From Bacteroidetes bacterium UBA1947 (GTDB taxonomy: Bacteria; Bacteroidota; Bacteroidia; Chitinophagales; Chitinophagaceae): a stretch of DNA of 13,105 nucleotides. Within the stretch, counting starts at the first letter, position 1. The number at the start of each line of letters is the position of its first letter. A model generated the notes under the pieces. The model had not been told where the DNA came from. It saw nothing but the letters and a program-made list of their open reading frames with translations, and did not search any database. Of the stretch, positions 10,372 to 13,105 are shown one piece after another. The position numbers and the translations under genes are program-made. The DNA is taken from assembly GCA_002336915.1 (NCBI GenBank), contig DDET01000042.1, positions 1 through 13,105 on the forward strand, written 5' to 3'.

Positions 10372-13105
10372 ATGCCGCGCGACACTTCCATTAAATCAGT
10401 ACTAATTATCGGTTCAGGCCCAATCATTATAGGACAAGCCTGCGAGTTCGACTATTCCGGTTCACAGGCTGCACGCAGCCTGCGTGAAGAAGGGATCAAG
10501 GTCATTCTTATCAATTCCAATCCTGCCACGATCATGACCGATCCGATCATGGCGGACAAAGTTTACTTGTGGCCACTGACAGTTGAGAGCATAGAGCAGA
10601 TACTGGAAGAAAATGAGATAGATGCAGTACTGCCCACTATGGGTGGACAAACAGCATTGAACCTCGCTAAAGAAGCGGACGAGCTGGGCGTTTGGGAACG
10701 CTTCAATGTAAAGCTCATTGGTGTGGACATCAAGGCTATTGACAAAGCAGAGGACAGGGAAAAGTTCCGCCAGTGGATGATTGAGATAGGTGTACCCGTA
10801 GCGCCTGCAAGAACGGCCAACTCCTTACTTGAAGGAAAGGAATTTGCACAGGAAATAGGCTTGCCGATAGTGATACGCCCTTCCTTCACTCTTGGGGGTA
10901 CCGGTGGTGGTTTTGTGATGTATAAGGAAGAACTGGACGCTGCTCTTGAAAGAGGTCTCACGGCTTCGCCAATGCACGAGGTACTTGTAGAAAAAGCAGT
11001 TTTGGGTTGGAAGGAATTTGAACTTGAGTTGCTTCGTGACAAGGCTGATAATGTAGTGATCATCTGTACCGTTGAGAACTTTGACCCAATGGGTATTCAT
11101 ACCGGCGACAGTATAACTGTAGCGCCGGCAATGACACTCAGCGATACCGCTTTCCAACTAATGCGCAACACGGCAATAATGATGATGCGCGACCTCGGGA
11201 ATTTTGCAGGCGGTTGTAATGTACAGTTTGCCCTTAATCCTGAAACAGAAGAAATAATAGCGATAGAGATAAATCCGCGCGTAAGCCGCTCATCAGCCCT
11301 GGCATCAAAAGCTACGGGTTACCCGATTGCCAAGATAGCAGCGAAACTGGCCATAGGCTACACACTAGATGAATTGAAGAACCAGATCACGCAAACAACC
11401 TCGGCATACTTTGAGCCTGCGCTCGATTACGTGATCGTAAAAATGCCACGTTGGAATTTTGATAAATTCAAAGGTGCGGATGATACCCTGGGCTTGCAAA
11501 TGAAATCGGTGGGCGAGGTGATGGCGATCGGCCGTACGTTCACTGAAGCATTGCAAAAAGCATGTCAGAGCCTTGAGAATAATGCAACAGGGCTTTCGTT
11601 CATCAGCACGCAGCGCCTGCGCCCCGAAGAATTAATAGATACGTTGAAGCGCCCCACATGGGATCGTGTTTTCCGTATAAAAGAAGCAATAGCCGCAGGT
11701 GTGTCTATAAAGACCATTCGCGAATTAACACATATAGATCGCTGGTTCCTCTATCAAATACAGGATATAGTGAACATGGAGAAGAAGATCCGTGAGCATA
11801 AACACCTTGAAAAACTTCCCGCTGATCTTATTTGCGAAGCCAAGCAAATGGGCTTTAGCGACGAGCAGATAGCTGACCTTGTAAAAGATTGTACTGCGGA
11901 AGAAGTATACGAATTCAGGAAGGCCTTGGGCATAACACGTGTATACAAAATGGTGGATACCTGCAGCGCTGAGTTCGAGGCAAAAACACCATATTTCTAT
12001 AGCACCTTTGAACCATGCTCTGTAAATTCTACGCAGAATGAAATAGTTTTCAACGAAAGCAAGCATACCAACAAGAAGAAAATAATAGTATTGGGCTCAG
12101 GGCCTAATAGGATAGGGCAGGGTATAGAATTTGATTATTGCTGCACGCACGGATTGATGGCCATACGCGATTGTGGCTATGAATCAATAATGGTGAATTG
12201 CAACCCTGAGACCGTTTCTACCGATTTTGATATTGCTGATAAACTATACTTTGAACCGGTCTACTGGGAACACCTTTGGGAGATCATTGAACATGAAAAA
12301 CCAGACGGTGTAATTGTACAGCTTGGCGGACAAACCGCGCTCAAACTTGCAAAACGCCTGCACGAAAAAGGCATAAATATTATCGGTACGTCCTTTGACA
12401 ATATGGATATTGCCGAAGACCGTGGCCGGTTCAGCGATATGCTTAAGGAACTAGGCATACCATATCCTAATTATGGCACAGCATATAGTACCGACGATGC
12501 AATAGAGGTAGCTAAAGAAGTTGGCTATCCTGTACTGGTGCGCCCCTCTTATGTACTGGGCGGTCAGCGTATGCGGATAGTAATTAATGATGAAGAGCTG
12601 GAGAAAAGTGTAGTAAGTCTTTTAAAGCACTTACCCGGGAACAAAATACTTATAGACCATTTCCTTGATCGTTGCCAGGAAGCTGAGGTAGATGCAATTT
12701 GCGATGGCGAGGAGGTGCACATAATGGGTATCATGGAGCATATAGAGCCCGCAGGTATTCATAGCGGTGACAGCCACGCACTTTTACCTTGCTTCAATCT
12801 CGGCCCGCTTATCGTTGAAGAGATGGCTGATATAGCACGGAAGATAGCACTACGCCTAAATATTAAAGGCCTTATAAATATTCAGTTTGCGATCAAAGAG
12901 GGAAAGGTTTTCGTGATCGAAGCAAATCCACGCGCAAGCCGCACAACGCCCTTCATAGCAAAGGCCTATGGTGTTCCCTACCTCAATATTGCTACCAAGG
13001 TGATGATGGGCGAGAAAAAGCTAAAAGATTTCAAGATCGAAAAGCATCTTGAAGGCTTTGCCGTGAAAGAACCGATATTTAGTTTCAACAAATTCCCTAA
13101 CGTAA
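10372..13105 (+). CDS. carB: Carbamoyl-phosphate synthase large subunit (3' end outside window)
   Basis: Makes carbamoyl phosphate from ammonia (supplied by the CarA glutaminase), bicarbonate and two ATP, feeding arginine and pyrimidine synthesis in the cytoplasm. The frame is open from ATG 10372 to the right edge, 911 codons, with no stop. Two tandem ATP-grasp halves are seen. The first begins SVLIIGSGPIIIGQACEFDYSG (from about residue 9) and includes RPSFTLGGTGGGFV and NFDPMGIHTGDS. After a helical linker (about 400-560), the second begins IIVLGSGPNRIGQGIEFDY (from about 571) and includes RPSYVLGGQRM and the EHIEPAGIHSGDS motif. Little is left for the C-terminal allosteric domain inside the window. 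The start is chosen because family homology begins directly after it. carA is not in the window. Confidence 0.97.
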   Translation, partial: MPRDTSIKSVLIIGSGPIIIGQACEFDYSGSQAARSLREEGIKVILINSNPATIMTDPIMADKVYLWPLTVESIEQILEENEIDAVLPTMGGQTALNLAKEADELGVWERFNVKLIGVDIKAIDKAEDREKFRQWMIEIGVPVAPARTANSLLEGKEFAQEIGLPIVIRPSFTLGGTGGGFVMYKEELDAALERGLTASPMHEVLVEKAVLGWKEFELELLRDKADNVVIICTVENFDPMGIHTGDSITVAPAMTLSDTAFQLMRNTAIMMMRDLGNFAGGCNVQFALNPETEEIIAIEINPRVSRSSALASKATGYPIAKIAAKLAIGYTLDELKNQITQTTSAYFEPALDYVIVKMPRWNFDKFKGADDTLGLQMKSVGEVMAIGRTFTEALQKACQSLENNATGLSFISTQRLRPEELIDTLKRPTWDRVFRIKEAIAAGVSIKTIRELTHIDRWFLYQIQDIVNMEKKIREHKHLEKLPADLICEAKQMGFSDEQIADLVKDCTAEEVYEFRKALGITRVYKMVDTCSAEFEAKTPYFYSTFEPCSVNSTQNEIVFNESKHTNKKKIIVLGSGPNRIGQGIEFDYCCTHGLMAIRDCGYESIMVNCNPETVSTDFDIADKLYFEPVYWEHLWEIIEHEKPDGVIVQLGGQTALKLAKRLHEKGINIIGTSFDNMDIAEDRGRFSDMLKELGIPYPNYGTAYSTDDAIEVAKEVGYPVLVRPSYVLGGQRMRIVINDEELEKSVVSLLKHLPGNKILIDHFLDRCQEAEVDAICDGEEVHIMGIMEHIEPAGIHSGDSHALLPCFNLGPLIVEEMADIARKIALRLNIKGLINIQFAIKEGKVFVIEANPRASRTTPFIAKAYGVPYLNIATKVMMGEKKLKDFKIEKHLEGFAVKEPIFSFNKFPNV

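Noticed and set aside
10563..11063. 166-codon open frame on the minus strand
   Set aside because: It lies wholly antisense to carB; its Ser-rich composition is what the reverse strand of that gene gives. No start signals.

Overview
The window looks like chromosomal DNA of a Bacteroidetes bacterium, probably Chitinophagaceae-like. The grounds are: several start sites preceded by the Bacteroidetes -7 promoter motif TAnnTTTG; no clear Shine-Dalgarno sequences; lipobox lipoproteins of a Bacteroidetes type; and the family flavour of MreB/MreC/MreD and CarB. The genus is inference; no rRNA or tRNA is present to fix it.

Left part (1-3150): the 3' end of a secreted beta-rich protein with a strong terminator; a minus-strand 114-aa protein of unknown function; a minus-strand outer-membrane beta-barrel protein; then, divergently, a cation diffusion facilitator (zinc-type CDF transporter) with a His-rich N-terminus. 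After the CDF gene comes a compact, self-contained transcription unit with a near-consensus promoter, a 29-codon ORF for a hydrophobic peptide and a good terminator. A 13-bp direct repeat brackets its ORF.

Middle part (3150-7500), an accessory region: two minus-strand lipoproteins that are divergent paralogues of each other flank a plus-strand 103-aa basic protein reminiscent of small proteins of Mu-like prophages. Next, transcribed leftwards, are a two-gene phage structural pair (Mu gp29/DUF935-type portal protein and a putative neck/tail-completion protein), a 38-codon ORF between two copies of a CCCCTAAAGGGG-centred repeat, and a broken gene for a small secreted protein with at least two frame changes. 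No terminase, capsid, integrase or lysis gene is visible, so this is a prophage relic or a domesticated fragment.

Right part (7550-13105), core functions: mreB-mreC-mreD, the elongasome genes for rod shape, run leftwards as an operon whose usual downstream partners (mrdA, rodA) are not found here. Divergent from mreB is carB, the large subunit of carbamoyl-phosphate synthetase (arginine and pyrimidine synthesis), running off the right edge. The 355-bp gap between them holds a clear -7 box for carB followed at once by a GC-rich hairpin with a T-run in the leader.

The most interesting items are the orphan small-peptide unit, the lipoprotein pair beside the orphan phage portal pair, the bidirectional terminator buried in the 3' end of a coding sequence, and the carB leader hairpin.
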